The notes beneath the pieces are model-generated. The model was given only the letters and a program-made list of their open reading frames with translations, did not search any database and was not told the origin of the DNA. From Microcystis aeruginosa NIES-4325 (GTDB lineage Bacteria; Cyanobacteriota; Cyanobacteriia; Cyanobacteriales; Microcystaceae), in NCBI RefSeq assembly GCF_008974145.1, contig NZ_BJKP01000013.1:1-64000 (forward strand): DNA of 64,000 nucleotides. Direction: 5' to 3'. Each line of letters begins with the position of its first letter. The stretch's first letter is position 1. Positions 1 through 8,881 of this stretch are shown piece by piece. A program made the translations under genes and the position numbers.

Positions 1-128
1 AAAATTTCTGGAGCCCAGTGGAATGAAGAAAATATCCCTCAAGTGCTTAAACACCGCTGTGCTTACCTAAATAACAGTCTTTAGCTATTGAATAGTATTT
101 ATGTTCTGACAAAACTGACTTGCTCCCG
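1..128 (+). mobile_element. 3' end of a probable insertion sequence (transposase C-terminus)
   Basis: An open frame runs from base 1 to a stop at 82-84 and encodes a 27-residue tail containing GAQWNEENIPQVLKHRCAYLN-like text (residues W, N, L, R, AYLN). That spacing recalls the C-termini of some cyanobacterial transposases (ISKra4-like), but this is from memory and not verified. Immediately after it, on the other strand, a kinase gene loses homology at about base 128, so an insertion-sequence end between about 85 and 128 is the simplest reading. The other end of the element lies outside the window, so terminal repeats and target duplication cannot be checked. Confidence 0.4.
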
Positions 129-710
129 ATCCCAAGCTGAGGAAATATCACCCCTAAAGGCTTCGGGAGGCATATAAATAATTGTACCGGTATTGTGGAC
201 TGTTTGAGTGTGGCTTTTGTTATTTAAAGTTCTAATTAAGCCAAAATCTGCTAACTTGTATTGTTGATTAACCTTGAGGATATTACCCGGTTTTAAATCT
301 CGATGGACTTTATTTTGTCCATGAAGATAATTTAAGCCCTGGGCGACTTGAGCAGCAATATTTTTAATCTCACTTGATGACAAACTGCCTTTGGCGATGT
401 GATTTTCTAAGCTACCCTGTGCCAATTCCATCACTAAATAAAGCATTTCAGTATTGAGAAAAGTAAATTCCCCCACCGAATAAGCCTTAATTAAATTAGA
501 ATGTTCTAACTTTCTGGCATTTTGTAACTCAATTAATTTATCATCGCTACTTTCGGGGATAACTTTAATGGCAACTTCTTGAACCGATGTATTTCTGACC
601 ATTTCACTAGCATGAAATACACCACCAAAACCACCCGCACCGAGAAACTTATTAAGACGATAAGAGTTTATTTGTTGCCCTTCTAACATCCTCATCATTT
701 GGTCTAGCAT
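99..710 (-). pseudogene. serine/threonine protein kinase, truncated after the APE region
   Basis: The product has a Hanks-type kinase N-lobe and most of the catalytic core: a glycine-rich loop GAGGFGG near residues 24-30, the VAIK lysine at residue 49, the catalytic loop HRDLKPGN near residue 137, DFG shortly after, and a PPE variant of the APE motif. After SSAWD the expected helix F continuation (D-x-W-S-x-G) is absent; the last nine residues are unrelated and the protein stops at 203 residues, so the lower C-lobe is missing. The break coincides with what looks like the end of an insertion sequence at 1-128. The enzyme would have phosphorylated Ser/Thr in the cytoplasm; the truncated form probably cannot fold as an active kinase. 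Start is the ATG at 710. Confidence 0.8.
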
Positions 711-743
711 AATAATAACTCCACGATTTAAAATTACCTATAA

Positions 744-1020
744 TCATTGCAGCAAATTCGCCCCAATCAAACCGACTCGATCGACTGCTCGATGTCCGAT
801 TCTAACGAACCAAATTTGAGCATCGGTCAATCGGGTTAAAAGTTGAGTTGGAAACTGTGAGGATATCTTTGGCTAATTCAAAAGCACCTGTTTTGATATC
901 AATAGCTACAATCTTCCCATGATTGTCCTTCTCAACCTGCTGACGCAGCCGAGACTGATAGATTTCCTGTCCACGTCGGACAAATTCTTCTTTGTTATAG
1001 CAAGGGTGTTGTAATGTCAT
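744..1020 (-). pseudogene. small conserved cyanobacterial protein, frameshifted
   Basis: The frame from 1020 encodes about 60 residues (KEEFVRRGQEIYQSRLR, GKIVAIDIKTGAFELA) in the style of a small family common in cyanobacteria, then turns into unrelated residues and stops at 802. Shifting frame near base 860 restores TQLLTRLTDAQIWFVRIG followed by HRAVDRVGLIGANLLQ and a stop at 744-746, which reads as the natural end of the same protein (about 91 residues). A single-base insertion or two-base deletion near 860 explains this. The function of the family is not known to me. It could be a sequencing error instead of a true lesion. It lies just upstream of the truncated kinase on the same strand. 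Confidence 0.7.
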
Positions 1021-1235
1021 TAGTTAGACGCTGTTGCAACCTTTGTCCCTCTATTTTAATCTAGGCTTTCAGCTTTGCTGTCAGTAGGGAATAATAGTCA
1101 CCCCATTTCCTGAAAAATATTAAGAGATGTAACTATTTATGCCTAACCTAGAAAGTGATTACTCAACAGGGCTGAGATCAGGATAGTCTAGATCGAGCAG
1201 TCAGATAGATGTTTAGTTAAATTCCTACTTCAGAT

Positions 1236-2195
1236 ATGTCCGTTTCTAGTCCTCCTCGTTCCCTGCGTATCGGTTCCCGTAAAAGTCAGTTAGCCCTAGT
1301 ACAAACCTATTGGGTACAGGCAGAATTGAGTAAACACCACCCCCATCAACAGTTTGAGGTGGAGACGATGAGTACCCAAGGCGATAAAATTCTCGATGTG
1401 GCCCTGGCGAAAATCGGTGATAAGGGTTTATTTACCAAAGAATTAGAAGTGGGAATGTTGGATCGATCGATCGATCTTGCCGTCCATTCTCTCAAGGATC
1501 TGCCCACTAATTTGCCCGAAGGCTTAATCTTGGGTTGCGTCACGGAAAGAGTTAATCCGGCCGATGCTTTGGTGGTAAATAGCCAAAACCAAGACTATCA
1601 ATTAGACACTTTACCGGAAGGTGCGGTGGTGGGGACTTCTTCCCTGCGGCGATTGGCCCAGTTGCGTTACCATTATCCCCATCTGACTTTTAAAGATGTG
1701 CGCGGCAATGTTAACACCCGTCTGGCAAAACTAGACGCGGGAGAATACGACGCGATTATTCTGGCAGTAGCGGGACTGGAAAGGTTAGGATTAGGCGATC
1801 GAGTTCATCAGGTTATTCCGGCGGAAATTTCTCTCCATGCGGTGGGACAGGGGGCTTTAGGGATAGAATGCCGCGATGGAGATCCGGAGGTTTTGGAAGT
1901 CCTAAAAGTGTTGGAACACGCCCCTAGTCGCGATAGATGCTATGCTGAACGCGCTTTTTTACGCGAGTTGGAGGGGGGCTGTCAAGTTCCCATCGGAGTG
2001 AATACGGCGATCGAGGATGGTATCCTAACTTTAACGGGTATGGTGGCTAGTCTCGACGGTAAGCGCCTGATTAAGGACTCGGTTAGCGGCGATCCTAGCC
2101 ATGGGGAAGTCTTAGGACGAGATTTAGCCCATAAAGTGCGCGACGCTGGTGCTGGAGAGATTTTAGCCGAGATTTTCGCTGAAGTGGGACGATAA
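1236..2195 (+). CDS. hemC: porphobilinogen deaminase (hydroxymethylbilane synthase)
   Basis: The enzyme polymerises four porphobilinogen molecules into hydroxymethylbilane in the tetrapyrrole pathway that feeds chlorophyll, haem and phycobilins, in the cytoplasm. The 319-residue length is normal for the family. The N-terminal GSRKSQLAL motif, the VHSLKDLPT segment, the [11 protein letters not shown] stretch and the cofactor-attachment motif [11 protein letters not shown] are all present; the dipyrromethane-binding cysteine is residue 249. The gene stands alone on the plus strand, facing away from the broken genes upstream and converging on the TauE gene. No regulatory motif was recognised in the 215 bases upstream. 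Confidence 0.97.
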   Translation: MSVSSPPRSLRIGSRKSQLALVQTYWVQAELSKHHPHQQFEVETMSTQGDKILDVALAKIGDKGLFTKELEVGMLDRSIDLAVHSLKDLPTNLPEGLILGCVTERVNPADALVVNSQNQDYQLDTLPEGAVVGTSSLRRLAQLRYHYPHLTFKDVRGNVNTRLAKLDAGEYDAIILAVAGLERLGLGDRVHQVIPAEISLHAVGQGALGIECRDGDPEVLEVLKVLEHAPSRDRCYAERAFLRELEGGCQVPIGVNTAIEDGILTLTGMVASLDGKRLIKDSVSGDPSHGEVLGRDLAHKVRDAGAGEILAEIFAEVGR

Positions 2196-2212
2196 TCAGT
2201 GATCTGTCTTAA

Positions 2213-2246
2213 GTAGGGTTGGCTAAATAAATCTAACCCACCCTAC
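2213..2246. terminator. hairpin between convergent hemC and TauE genes
   Basis: GTAGGGTTGG and its near-complement ACCCACCCTAC pair across an AT-rich loop just after the hemC stop and just before the convergent TauE stop. It has no long T-run, so it may be a dispersed hairpin acting as a bidirectional terminator. Confidence 0.45.
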
Positions 2247-2274
2247 ACCAGACGAAAAACTTTGTCAGCAAACC

Positions 2275-3153
2275 CTAATTAACTTCAGTTTGGTGGGTAG
2301 TATTCTCCGCTGGGATGATAGGATTGCTTTTCGGAGCTAGGAAATTGTGCAGGATATGACGATTTTGAATTAAAACTAAAGTTGCGATCGCTAGGAGAAA
2401 ATAACCAAAACCTTTTTGTAACTGTTTTGCGGACACAAACTGTCCCAGATAGGAACCGATAAGAGTACCGAGGGCAGCCGCAAAAGCAAAGGATAGGGTT
2501 AACTGCCAATCGAGGCTAATATGACCTAAATAACCCAGTAATCCGGCTACAGAATTGAGGAAAATAATCAGCAAGGAAGTGGCGATCGCTTGAACCATGG
2601 GGATTTTACCCAATAATACCAGCGCGGGAACGATAGCGAAGCCTCCCCCAACCCCAACTAATCCCGTCAGGACACCCACAGCGATTCCTTCGCTCATTAA
2701 CCAGAGCCAGCAATATCGGCACACTGGTTGGGGGTAGAGAGTCAGATCTTTTTGCCGATCGCGGGCTTTATAATCAGGATTATCTATCTGTGTTGATCTA
2801 CCAATCATAAAGGCTGCCGCTAGGATCATTAGCGTCGCAAACAGGAGCATCTGGAAGGTGGCAGTGACGAAGGGTAATGTGGCTAATCTTGCTCCCAAAA
2901 AAGCCCCCATCATCGTCGCAGAACCGAAGATAAAAGCGGTTTTTAAGTTAATGTTGCCTTTTTTCCAGTGGGGAATCGTGCCGAGTAAACTGACACTACC
3001 GATGACTAGAAGCGTCATAGCGATCGCCGATTTGGTCGGTACTCCCATCACATAGACTAGAATCGGTAATGCTAGTACAGAACCTCCTCCTCCTAACAAT
3101 CCCAGACTAATCCCCGTACAAACGGCTAATAAATGTCCAATTAACCAAGTCAT
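2275..3153 (-). CDS. TauE/SafE family sulfite/anion exporter
   Basis: A 292-residue, very hydrophobic membrane protein with two homologous halves, each carrying a glycine-rich motif (LGLLGGGGSVLALPILVY near residue 18 and VLTGLVGVGGGFAIVPALVL near residue 160), the hallmark of TauE/SafE permeases of the plasma membrane. The family exports sulfite, sulfoacetate or other organic anions. It is the last gene in a minus-strand row after the MBL dioxygenase and the rhodanese, 180 bases downstream of the latter; the gap holds TCAGTGATCAG-type repeats. With that context the likely cargo is sulfite released by persulfide oxidation; this substrate is inferred. Start is the ATG at 3153. Confidence 0.88.
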   Translation of the reverse strand: MTWLIGHLLAVCTGISLGLLGGGGSVLALPILVYVMGVPTKSAIAMTLLVIGSVSLLGTIPHWKKGNINLKTAFIFGSATMMGAFLGARLATLPFVTATFQMLLFATLMILAAAFMIGRSTQIDNPDYKARDRQKDLTLYPQPVCRYCWLWLMSEGIAVGVLTGLVGVGGGFAIVPALVLLGKIPMVQAIATSLLIIFLNSVAGLLGYLGHISLDWQLTLSFAFAAALGTLIGSYLGQFVSAKQLQKGFGYFLLAIATLVLIQNRHILHNFLAPKSNPIIPAENTTHQTEVN

Positions 3154-3333
3154 TTCAGTTATCAGTGATCAGTGATCAGTTATCAGCTTCTGAAGACAAC
3201 AGGCCCCAAGTAAAGAGTCTGACAATTCTCCTACCTAAAAAGAAGGCTAGAAACTAAGTACATCTTAGGTTTTAGATTCAGCCCTTGTTATCAGTTATTT
3301 ACTGGTTACTGATTACTGATTACTGATTACTGC
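3154..3333. repeat. short tandem repeats, ATCAGT(G/T) type
   Basis: Two clusters of 7-base units, ATCAGTGATCAGTGATCAG near 3160-3185 and ACTGATTACTGATTACTG near 3305-3331, fill most of the 180-base gap. The same units recur near 30781, 30944, 42915, 44415, 58350, 58461, 58598, 61472 and 61605. They look like the STRR-type repeats seen in many cyanobacteria. Confidence 0.75.
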
Positions 3334-3879
3334 TTACTGATGGGGTTGATTATAGGGAAGTTTGGCTAGAAGCATAGCTAAGGCACAGGTATTACTAATC
3401 CCCGCAAAAACCAGACCAGAACCGACAAAACCGCTTAAAATCAGGAACCAAGGCGAGAGAAAGGCTCCTAATGCCGTTCCGAGGACAACTAGGGAACCAG
3501 CGACGATCTGCACCTGACGAAATAGGCTAATTGGCGCATTTTTGTCTTTTTCGGTGGCATAACCCGCACTTTTCCAGGTATTTAAGCCGTTTTTAAGCTG
3601 GGCAACTTGGCTAAATCCTGCCGCAATCAGTTTTTGTGCCGCTACAGTGGACCTGTTGCCGGAATTACAATAGAGAACTAGGGTTTGATTGGGGTCAAAA
3701 GCGATCGAATCGGGGTTAAAACTGGAAAGTGGTACTAATTTCGCCCCTGGAATGCGATCGCTGGCGTACTCCCCCGGTTCTCGCACGTCAATTAAGCAAA
3801 CTTCTCGGCGCTCAATTAAGTTTTTTAAAGTATGGGCATCAAATTCTAGTAATTTTGCTTGATTTGTGGTATTGGTCAT
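3334..3879 (-). CDS. rhodanese-domain protein with C-terminal membrane segments
   Basis: Residues 10-110 form a rhodanese domain: the CLIDVREPGEY motif near residues 28-38, and the active-site loop CNSGNRS with the catalytic cysteine at residue 71, followed by a G-Y-x-x-V-x-x-L-x-x-G-L-x-x-W ending. Residues 120-165 contain two hydrophobic stretches, as in YgaP-like membrane rhodaneses (DUF2892 tail). The enzyme would carry persulfide sulfur at the inner face of the membrane. It starts 22 bases after the MBL dioxygenase stop, so the two are almost certainly co-transcribed. A thiosulfate/GSH sulfurtransferase partner of the dioxygenase is the natural role, inferred from context. Confidence 0.9.
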   Translation of the reverse strand: MTNTTNQAKLLEFDAHTLKNLIERREVCLIDVREPGEYASDRIPGAKLVPLSSFNPDSIAFDPNQTLVLYCNSGNRSTVAAQKLIAAGFSQVAQLKNGLNTWKSAGYATEKDKNAPISLFRQVQIVAGSLVVLGTALGAFLSPWFLILSGFVGSGLVFAGISNTCALAMLLAKLPYNQPHQ

Positions 3880-3901
3880 CGTTAATCTCCTGAATAGATA
3901 T

Positions 3902-4603
3902 TTAAGCTAAAACAACTCCTAAATTGCCGCAGCCTTGGTTAGCGGGAACTGCCTCCATGATCTTTTTGGGATCGGGTAAATTAAGACTGTTCATAAACTC
4001 GATAAATTGTCTGCGGTTACGTCCGACAAAACGGGGATTGTATTGTTTTTCTTCGGCAATGGTGGAGACAGTTAAACCGCGATAGTCGTGGCCGGGATAA
4101 ACTAGGGTACTATCGGGGAGAGTGAAAAGTTTTTGCGTAACCGAATCAAAGAGAGTACCAGCATCGCCGCTTTGGAAGTCGGTACGACCACAACCCCGGA
4201 TAAATAGGGCATCTCCTGTCAAAATATGACTGTTATTGACTAAATAGGCTAGATGACTATCGGTGTGGCCGGGAGTAGTGATCGCTTTGATGGTGATATT
4301 TCCTAGTAACAATTCCTCTCCATCCGCCAGATGGCGATCAGCACAGGCTACTTGAGCATTTTCGGGAACTATACCCAGACAGCCTGTGATTTGCCTTAAT
4401 TTTCCAGTTCCTGTGACGTGATCGGCGTGAATATGGGTTTCTAAACAATATTTTAGCGTTAATCCTAGCTCCCGTAATTGCCGATCATCCCTTTCCACCT
4501 GTTCCCACACTGGATCCACCAATACCGCTTCCTTGCTGACGGGATCGGCAATCAAATAAGTATAAGTGCTGGTTTCGGGATCGAACATCTGACGGAATAG
4601 CAT
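3902..4603 (-). CDS. MBL-fold persulfide dioxygenase (ETHE1/Blh type)
   Basis: A metallo-beta-lactamase fold protein of 233 residues. The metal-binding motif THIHADH gives H57, H59, D61 and H62; TPGHTDSH gives H113, D131 follows, and PGHDYRG gives H172. The GCGRTDFQSGD loop near residue 137 is typical of the ETHE1/persulfide dioxygenase branch, not of glyoxalase II. Such enzymes use one iron to oxidise glutathione persulfide to sulfite. It is the first gene of the sulfur cluster; a GGGGAG ribosome site lies about 11 bases before the ATG at 4603, and a perfect inverted repeat at 4636-4668 lies in the promoter region. No sulfide:quinone reductase gene or regulator gene is present in the window. 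Confidence 0.9.
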   Translation of the reverse strand: MLFRQMFDPETSTYTYLIADPVSKEAVLVDPVWEQVERDDRQLRELGLTLKYCLETHIHADHVTGTGKLRQITGCLGIVPENAQVACADRHLADGEELLLGNITIKAITTPGHTDSHLAYLVNNSHILTGDALFIRGCGRTDFQSGDAGTLFDSVTQKLFTLPDSTLVYPGHDYRGLTVSTIAEEKQYNPRFVGRNRRQFIEFMNSLNLPDPKKIMEAVPANQGCGNLGVVLA

Positions 4604-4635
4604 GATCTCTGACTCCCCTTATGTAGCTTTATAAC

Positions 4636-4668
4636 TATACTACCATATAATTATAAATTGGTAGTATA
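4636..4668 (-). promoter_or_regulatory. perfect 10-bp inverted repeat, candidate operator of the sulfur cluster
   Basis: TATACTACCA (4636-4645) and TGGTAGTATA (4659-4668) are exact complements separated by 13 bases, whose core TATAATTATA is itself palindromic. The site lies 33-65 bases upstream of the persulfide dioxygenase start, where a repressor would cover the -10 region. ArsR/BigR/SqrR-type repressors control similar gene sets in other bacteria, so such a regulator is a reasonable but unproven candidate. Confidence 0.65.
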
Positions 4669-4721
4669 TCTCTGGCAGGATTAATTTTTGGGCTGTATCT
4701 CACTGTCGAGTCAAGGGGCAA

Positions 4722-4765
4722 AAATACAAACAAAGCGAGAACTGTCGCTCTTGCAGTTCCCGCTC
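4722..4765 (-). terminator. rho-independent terminator of the ferredoxin gene
   Basis: Read on the minus strand, GAGCGGGAACTG pairs with CAGTTCTCGCTT across a 9-base loop and is followed by TTGTTTGTATTTTT. It starts about 40 bases after the ferredoxin stop. Confidence 0.75.
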
Positions 4766-4806
4766 TATTATTGTTGGAGCATCTAACTCCCAAATATTGA
4801 GTTAAA

Positions 4807-5415
<609 letters not shown>

Positions 5416-6186
5416 TTAATCTGGCAAAAAAGCAAGGGGATAACTCATATTCTCAGCAAAGCCCAAGATACCTCTATCTCGATGCTCATAGAGTAAATTT
5501 CCTTGACTATCAAATAAAAAAGTCCCTCCCCGTTGGGTTAGATAACTACTATCGGGAACATAGGTTGACCAATTGCCCAAAACTTGACCCATATTACGCA
5601 GTCTCAGGGTGGCTAATTCAAAAGGTCGCTGAAAACCTTGACCCCCGGCAAGATTGAATAGGGAACCCCGGAAAGGTGGTAAAGGCCGCGCTTGAATTGT
5701 TTCCGCCTCGGCAATTAATTGCGGGGCTTTGCGATCGCCAAGATAACCCCGCAGCACTTCGGCCAGAGTACCCGGACTACCCACACCCGCACACATGAAA
5801 ATTAGATTTAACCAGGCATTTTGCCCAGGAGAAAATCCGGGTAATTTTAGCGATAAACCGCGATAAAGTCCTAATAAATTATGTAATTCAGCTTTGGGGT
5901 CAACAAAAAGCCAATCTTGCCGAAATTTCGTATATTCAGAGAATTTTAAGCCCGAATTGCGATCACCGATACCGATGGCACGAATGGTTATCCCGGCATT
6001 TTGCCAAAGGGCCGCCTCTTTTTCTAACCACCAAGCGTATTCGAGACTGTCAAAATCTCCCAATTGCGGCCAAACAAGAATTAAAAGACGTTTGTAGTCA
6101 GTACAATCGCTTAAAATTGGCACTATTTGCCCATCGCTGACCCTTTGGCGTTGAATTGTTGAAAATATTTCATAGCTGCTGCTCAT
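5416..6186 (-). CDS. peroxiredoxin-like (AhpC/TSA-fold) protein without an evident peroxidatic cysteine
   Basis: A 256-residue soluble protein. The segment [20 protein letters not shown] near residues 33-52 and [15 protein letters not shown] near residue 65 follow the beta-strand pattern of thioredoxin-fold PRXL2/FAM213-type proteins, and the C-terminal part [20 protein letters not shown] matches the strand-turn-strand ending of AhpC/TSA domains. The CxxC or peroxidatic cysteine expected after the first strand is replaced by QLGDFDS, so redox activity is doubtful. The start codon overlaps the anmK stop by four bases, showing translational coupling. Function unknown; thioredoxin-fold membership is moderately sure. 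Confidence 0.7.
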   Translation of the reverse strand: MSSSYEIFSTIQRQRVSDGQIVPILSDCTDYKRLLILVWPQLGDFDSLEYAWWLEKEAALWQNAGITIRAIGIGDRNSGLKFSEYTKFRQDWLFVDPKAELHNLLGLYRGLSLKLPGFSPGQNAWLNLIFMCAGVGSPGTLAEVLRGYLGDRKAPQLIAEAETIQARPLPPFRGSLFNLAGGQGFQRPFELATLRLRNMGQVLGNWSTYVPDSSYLTQRGGTFLFDSQGNLLYEHRDRGILGFAENMSYPLAFLPD

Positions 6187-7319
6187 AGGTAAATTTCTCC
6201 TAATAAAACCGCTGCTTTTGCCCCCGTGACTTGCGGTAAATTACCGGGGAAATTGTGCCAGCGCCAATAGGCCAAAAGGGCAAAAGCGATCGCTTCTTTA
6301 AAATCGCTATTTAATCCTACCTCATCGGTGGTTAAAAGCTTGACATTTGACCCCAAATGTGCTAGGAGTCGTTGGCGCAGGTAGGCATTACGAGCGCCAC
6401 CACCGCAGAGCAGCACTTCTGCGGGCATTTCTGGCAAAAAGGTTTGATAGCTGTGGGTGATCGAAATGGCGGTTAAATCGGTTAAACTAGCCAACCAGTC
6501 GGCATGACTGAGGGAATAAGCTTGGGCATCCTCGTGCAATTGGGCTAGATAGGCGGGACTAAATAACTCTCTGCCAGTGGATTTGGGGGGATATTGGTGA
6601 AAATAAGGCTCCTGTAGCCATTTATGAACTAATTCGGGGCAGGGTTGACCCTGGGCCGACCATTGACCGTTATAGTCGTAGGTTTGTTGGCCTTGGCTCA
6701 AAAATTGTACGGCCAAATCGATGAGAACATTGCCGGGGCCGGTATCCCAACCGCAAATTTTTTGCTGCCAATTTTCCGTTTGTCGGGGGGGTAGATAGGT
6801 TAAATTGCCAATACCGCCGATATTTTGGACGCAGCGGGCTTTGGTGGGGTGAGAAAGCAGATAAGCGTCAATTTTCGGCACTAGGGGCGCACCGTGACCA
6901 GCTTGGGCGATATCGGCAGCGCGAAAATTACTAATGGTGGGGATACGGGTGATTTTTGCGATCGCTGCTCCCCGTCCTAATTGTACCGTGTAACCGAGGC
7001 GATCGTTTGCGGGGGGTCGATGAAAAACGGTTTGACCGTGACTGCCGATTAATTGGGCTTTTGGGGCTTCTTTTTGGATATTTAAGACGGCTTGGGCGAA
7101 TTCTGCGGCGATATCATCATCTAAGCTGGCTAAAGCTTCAATAGAGAGCTTTTCTCCCCCACAGACTTGCACAATTGTCTCGCGTAATCGGGGGGAATAG
7201 GGATAGGTTTCCCCAGCTAATAACTGCACCTGTGGAGATTCCACTGTACCGCTAATCTCCACTAAAGCGGTATCGATGCCATCCACCGATGTGCCACTCA
7301 TTAAACCGATAACTAACAA
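6183..7319 (-). CDS. anmK: anhydro-N-acetylmuramic acid kinase
   Basis: The 378-residue enzyme phosphorylates and opens 1,6-anhydro-MurNAc released from peptidoglycan turnover, giving MurNAc-6-phosphate for recycling. The ATP-site start [18 protein letters not shown], the central [12 protein letters not shown] motif and [12 protein letters not shown] near residue 190 are diagnostic, and CGGGARN lies near residue 305. Length is typical. It sits 33 bases after thiS on the same strand and overlaps the downstream peroxiredoxin-like gene by four bases. The murein theme recurs in the window with the VanY-type peptidase, the amidase and MurI. Confidence 0.95.
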   Translation of the reverse strand: MLVIGLMSGTSVDGIDTALVEISGTVESPQVQLLAGETYPYSPRLRETIVQVCGGEKLSIEALASLDDDIAAEFAQAVLNIQKEAPKAQLIGSHGQTVFHRPPANDRLGYTVQLGRGAAIAKITRIPTISNFRAADIAQAGHGAPLVPKIDAYLLSHPTKARCVQNIGGIGNLTYLPPRQTENWQQKICGWDTGPGNVLIDLAVQFLSQGQQTYDYNGQWSAQGQPCPELVHKWLQEPYFHQYPPKSTGRELFSPAYLAQLHEDAQAYSLSHADWLASLTDLTAISITHSYQTFLPEMPAEVLLCGGGARNAYLRQRLLAHLGSNVKLLTTDEVGLNSDFKEAIAFALLAYWRWHNFPGNLPQVTGAKAAVLLGEIYL

Positions 7320-7352
7320 GTTTTTTCCCTCAACTGTCGATTGTTGATTATT

Positions 7353-7562
7353 TTATCCCCCTCCGACAATAGTAACAATTTCTAATTTATCTCCCTCTTT
7401 GATTTCCGTGTTTTGCCAATACTGACGATGGAGGATTTCCCCGTTATATTCCACTGCAACTAACCGAGGATTCATGCCCAAATTTTCTAATATTTGTGGT
7501 AGTTTAGTTTCTGGTAAACAGGTTTGAGTTTTGCCGTTAATTTGCAGGGTTATTTCTGACAT
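7353..7562 (-). CDS. thiS: sulfur carrier protein ThiS
   Basis: A 69-residue beta-grasp protein ending in VTIVGGG; the C-terminal Gly-Gly is the site of adenylation and thiocarboxylation. It donates sulfur to thiazole synthase ThiG in thiamine biosynthesis. The QINGKTQTC start, the LPQILENLGMNPRLVAVEYN centre and the NTEIKEGDKLEIV stretch match the family. Other thi genes are not in the window. It reads into anmK after 33 bases, so co-transcription is likely. Confidence 0.93.
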   Translation of the reverse strand: MSEITLQINGKTQTCLPETKLPQILENLGMNPRLVAVEYNGEILHRQYWQNTEIKEGDKLEIVTIVGGG

Positions 7563-8112
7563 AGTTTTGAAAGTAAAAGGCTCTCCCTTACTTGTAGCGA
7601 TAACTATTTGGCTCTCTTAGATTTGGTGGGTAAAATATATTCTAAGATACAGTCTTGGGGTAGTGAGTGGAACGAACCACTCCAGACACAAAGGACACAA
7701 AGACTGATCGCTACTATATAAGTTAAACTTATCACACAAAGAATAAGAGAGCCACTATTTTAATGCTAATTAATGCGATGTGCAACTAAAAACGACACAA
7801 TCAGGGTTTCCGAGGATACTTGATCTCTGCTGATTTCTGAAAGCCTTGTAAATCAAGACTAAAAATATAGTTGCACAGGGGGTTAATTATTTTGTTTGTC
7901 TTTGGCCAATGACAAGAGCGATCGGCTGTTAGAGTTCACCCTAAATCGGGGCAATTATCGAGGCAATAAACCCAACTCCTATACCATAAAAAAGTCAAAA
8001 AAACTGTATTAAAATTAGCAGAAGTCGGCAAAAAAAAAAAAAATAAGATATGTGAAGAAATTTTGCATACCTTAACTTTACTTAACCTAACTCCACATAG
8101 GAGGATTTACCG
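7563..8112. other. gene-free region with two inverted-repeat elements and a poly-A run
   Basis: Between thiS and the PEP-CTERM gene. It contains the 144-bp element at 7610-7753, a second possible element bounded by TGTGCAACTA (7779-7788) and TAGTTGCACA (7868-7877), and a run of 14 A residues at 8030-8043 that may belong to the PEP-CTERM promoter. No gene seen. Confidence 0.6.
7610..7753. mobile_element. 144-bp MITE-like element with 7-bp target duplication
   Basis: The ends GGCTCTCTTAGATTTGGTG and, reversed, GGCTCTCTTATTCTTTGTG form imperfect terminal inverted repeats. The element is bracketed by exact ACTATTT duplications at 7603-7609 and 7754-7760. No coding capacity. A related, inverted and decayed copy lies at about 19387-19555, and elements with similar ends lie at 39282-39414 and 54998-55128. 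GGCTCTT-type ends recall the ISL3 family, whose duplications are usually 8 bp, so the parent is unresolved. Confidence 0.82.
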
Positions 8113-8670
8113 ATGAAAGTCACCGTCGCATCTTTTAACAAACCCCTAACCGTCGCCCTCGCCACGGTAGCCACCGCCACCCTCGCACCGGTTGCCAGTG
8201 CCGCCACTTTTAACTTCTCCTTCGGCAACGTAACCGGTCCGGTCTCTGGAACCGTACAGGGGACGCTCACCCTACCGGACGGAGACGGGACAAATGCCGC
8301 CACTTCGCTGATCGTGACTTCCGCTCCCTCCGCCCTAGGCTACACACTCCCCTTGGATGTTCTGGCGAATCTTACTAATTTAGTGAGTAATAGTTTTACG
8401 GTCAGTGGCGGGGTGATTACCGCGAGTTCATTTGCCGCTCAGAATAGTGGCGCAGCTTTGACTCTAAATTTTTTCCCTGGCACCATCGGGAGTGTATTCA
8501 CTGTCCAGGGATCAGCAGCTGCATTCAGTGGTGTCGTCGATCTCAATAGTACAACCCTAACCTTCACTCCCACCGTTCCTACCACCGTTCCCGAACCAGC
8601 GACGGTTCTCGGTTTACTCTCCGTTGCTGGGGTGGGTTTATTGTGCAAAGGACGGAAACTAGAAGGGTAA
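8113..8670 (+). CDS. PEP-CTERM sorting-domain protein
   Basis: A 185-residue exported protein. Residues 1-30 form a signal peptide (basic start, hydrophobic alanine/valine core, ASAA cleavage site). The C-terminal VPEPATVLGLLSVAGVGLLC followed by KGRKLEG is a standard PEP-CTERM anchor: PEP motif, membrane helix, basic tail, processed by exosortase. The body is rich in Ser, Thr, Ala and Gly with no recognisable enzymatic domain. A clear AGGAGG ribosome site lies 9 bases before the ATG. The first 250 bases are visibly more GC-rich than the neighbourhood. A strong hairpin at 8697-8715 follows the stop. Cell-surface or matrix role is inferred. Confidence 0.88.
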   Translation: MKVTVASFNKPLTVALATVATATLAPVASAATFNFSFGNVTGPVSGTVQGTLTLPDGDGTNAATSLIVTSAPSALGYTLPLDVLANLTNLVSNSFTVSGGVITASSFAAQNSGAALTLNFFPGTIGSVFTVQGSAAAFSGVVDLNSTTLTFTPTVPTTVPEPATVLGLLSVAGVGLLCKGRKLEG

Positions 8671-8696
8671 TTTTGACCGACTGATCCCCCCTTAGT

Positions 8697-8715
8697 CCCC
8701 CCTTGATAAGGGGGG
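8697..8715 (+). terminator. CCCCCCTT/AAGGGGGG hairpin
   Basis: An exact 8-bp stem with a GAT loop sits 27 bases after the PEP-CTERM stop. The surrounding CCCCCCTTAGTCCCCCC text is a repeat type common between cyanobacterial genes. Likely terminator; no strong T-run. Confidence 0.55.
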
Positions 8716-8743
8716 TGCCTGACAACTTTTAACACCTACCTAC

Positions 8744-8881
8744 TTAACCAAAGGGATTAACGATCATCAATTGATTCTCGATTCGCTGACCATCTTGTAA
8801 ATCTTCACTGTAGAGAATTTGACAGCCCGCTTCCAGAGCGCTGGCCAGTATTAAACTATCAAAAAAAACTTTATCGGGCAT
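8744..8881 (-). pseudogene. VapC-type PIN toxin with internal deletion
   Basis: A 45-residue frame whose ATG overlaps the antitoxin stop, as in an intact vapBC pair. It begins MPDKVFFD, the normal PIN start (usually followed by TN and about 90 more residues), and passes directly into SLILASALEAGCQILYSEDL, the normal PIN C-terminus (usually preceded by FWD). The join falls where both ends encode F-D, so an in-frame deletion by recombination at a short repeat would produce it. The central catalytic acidic residues are gone; the protein is surely not an active ribonuclease. Confidence 0.75.
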
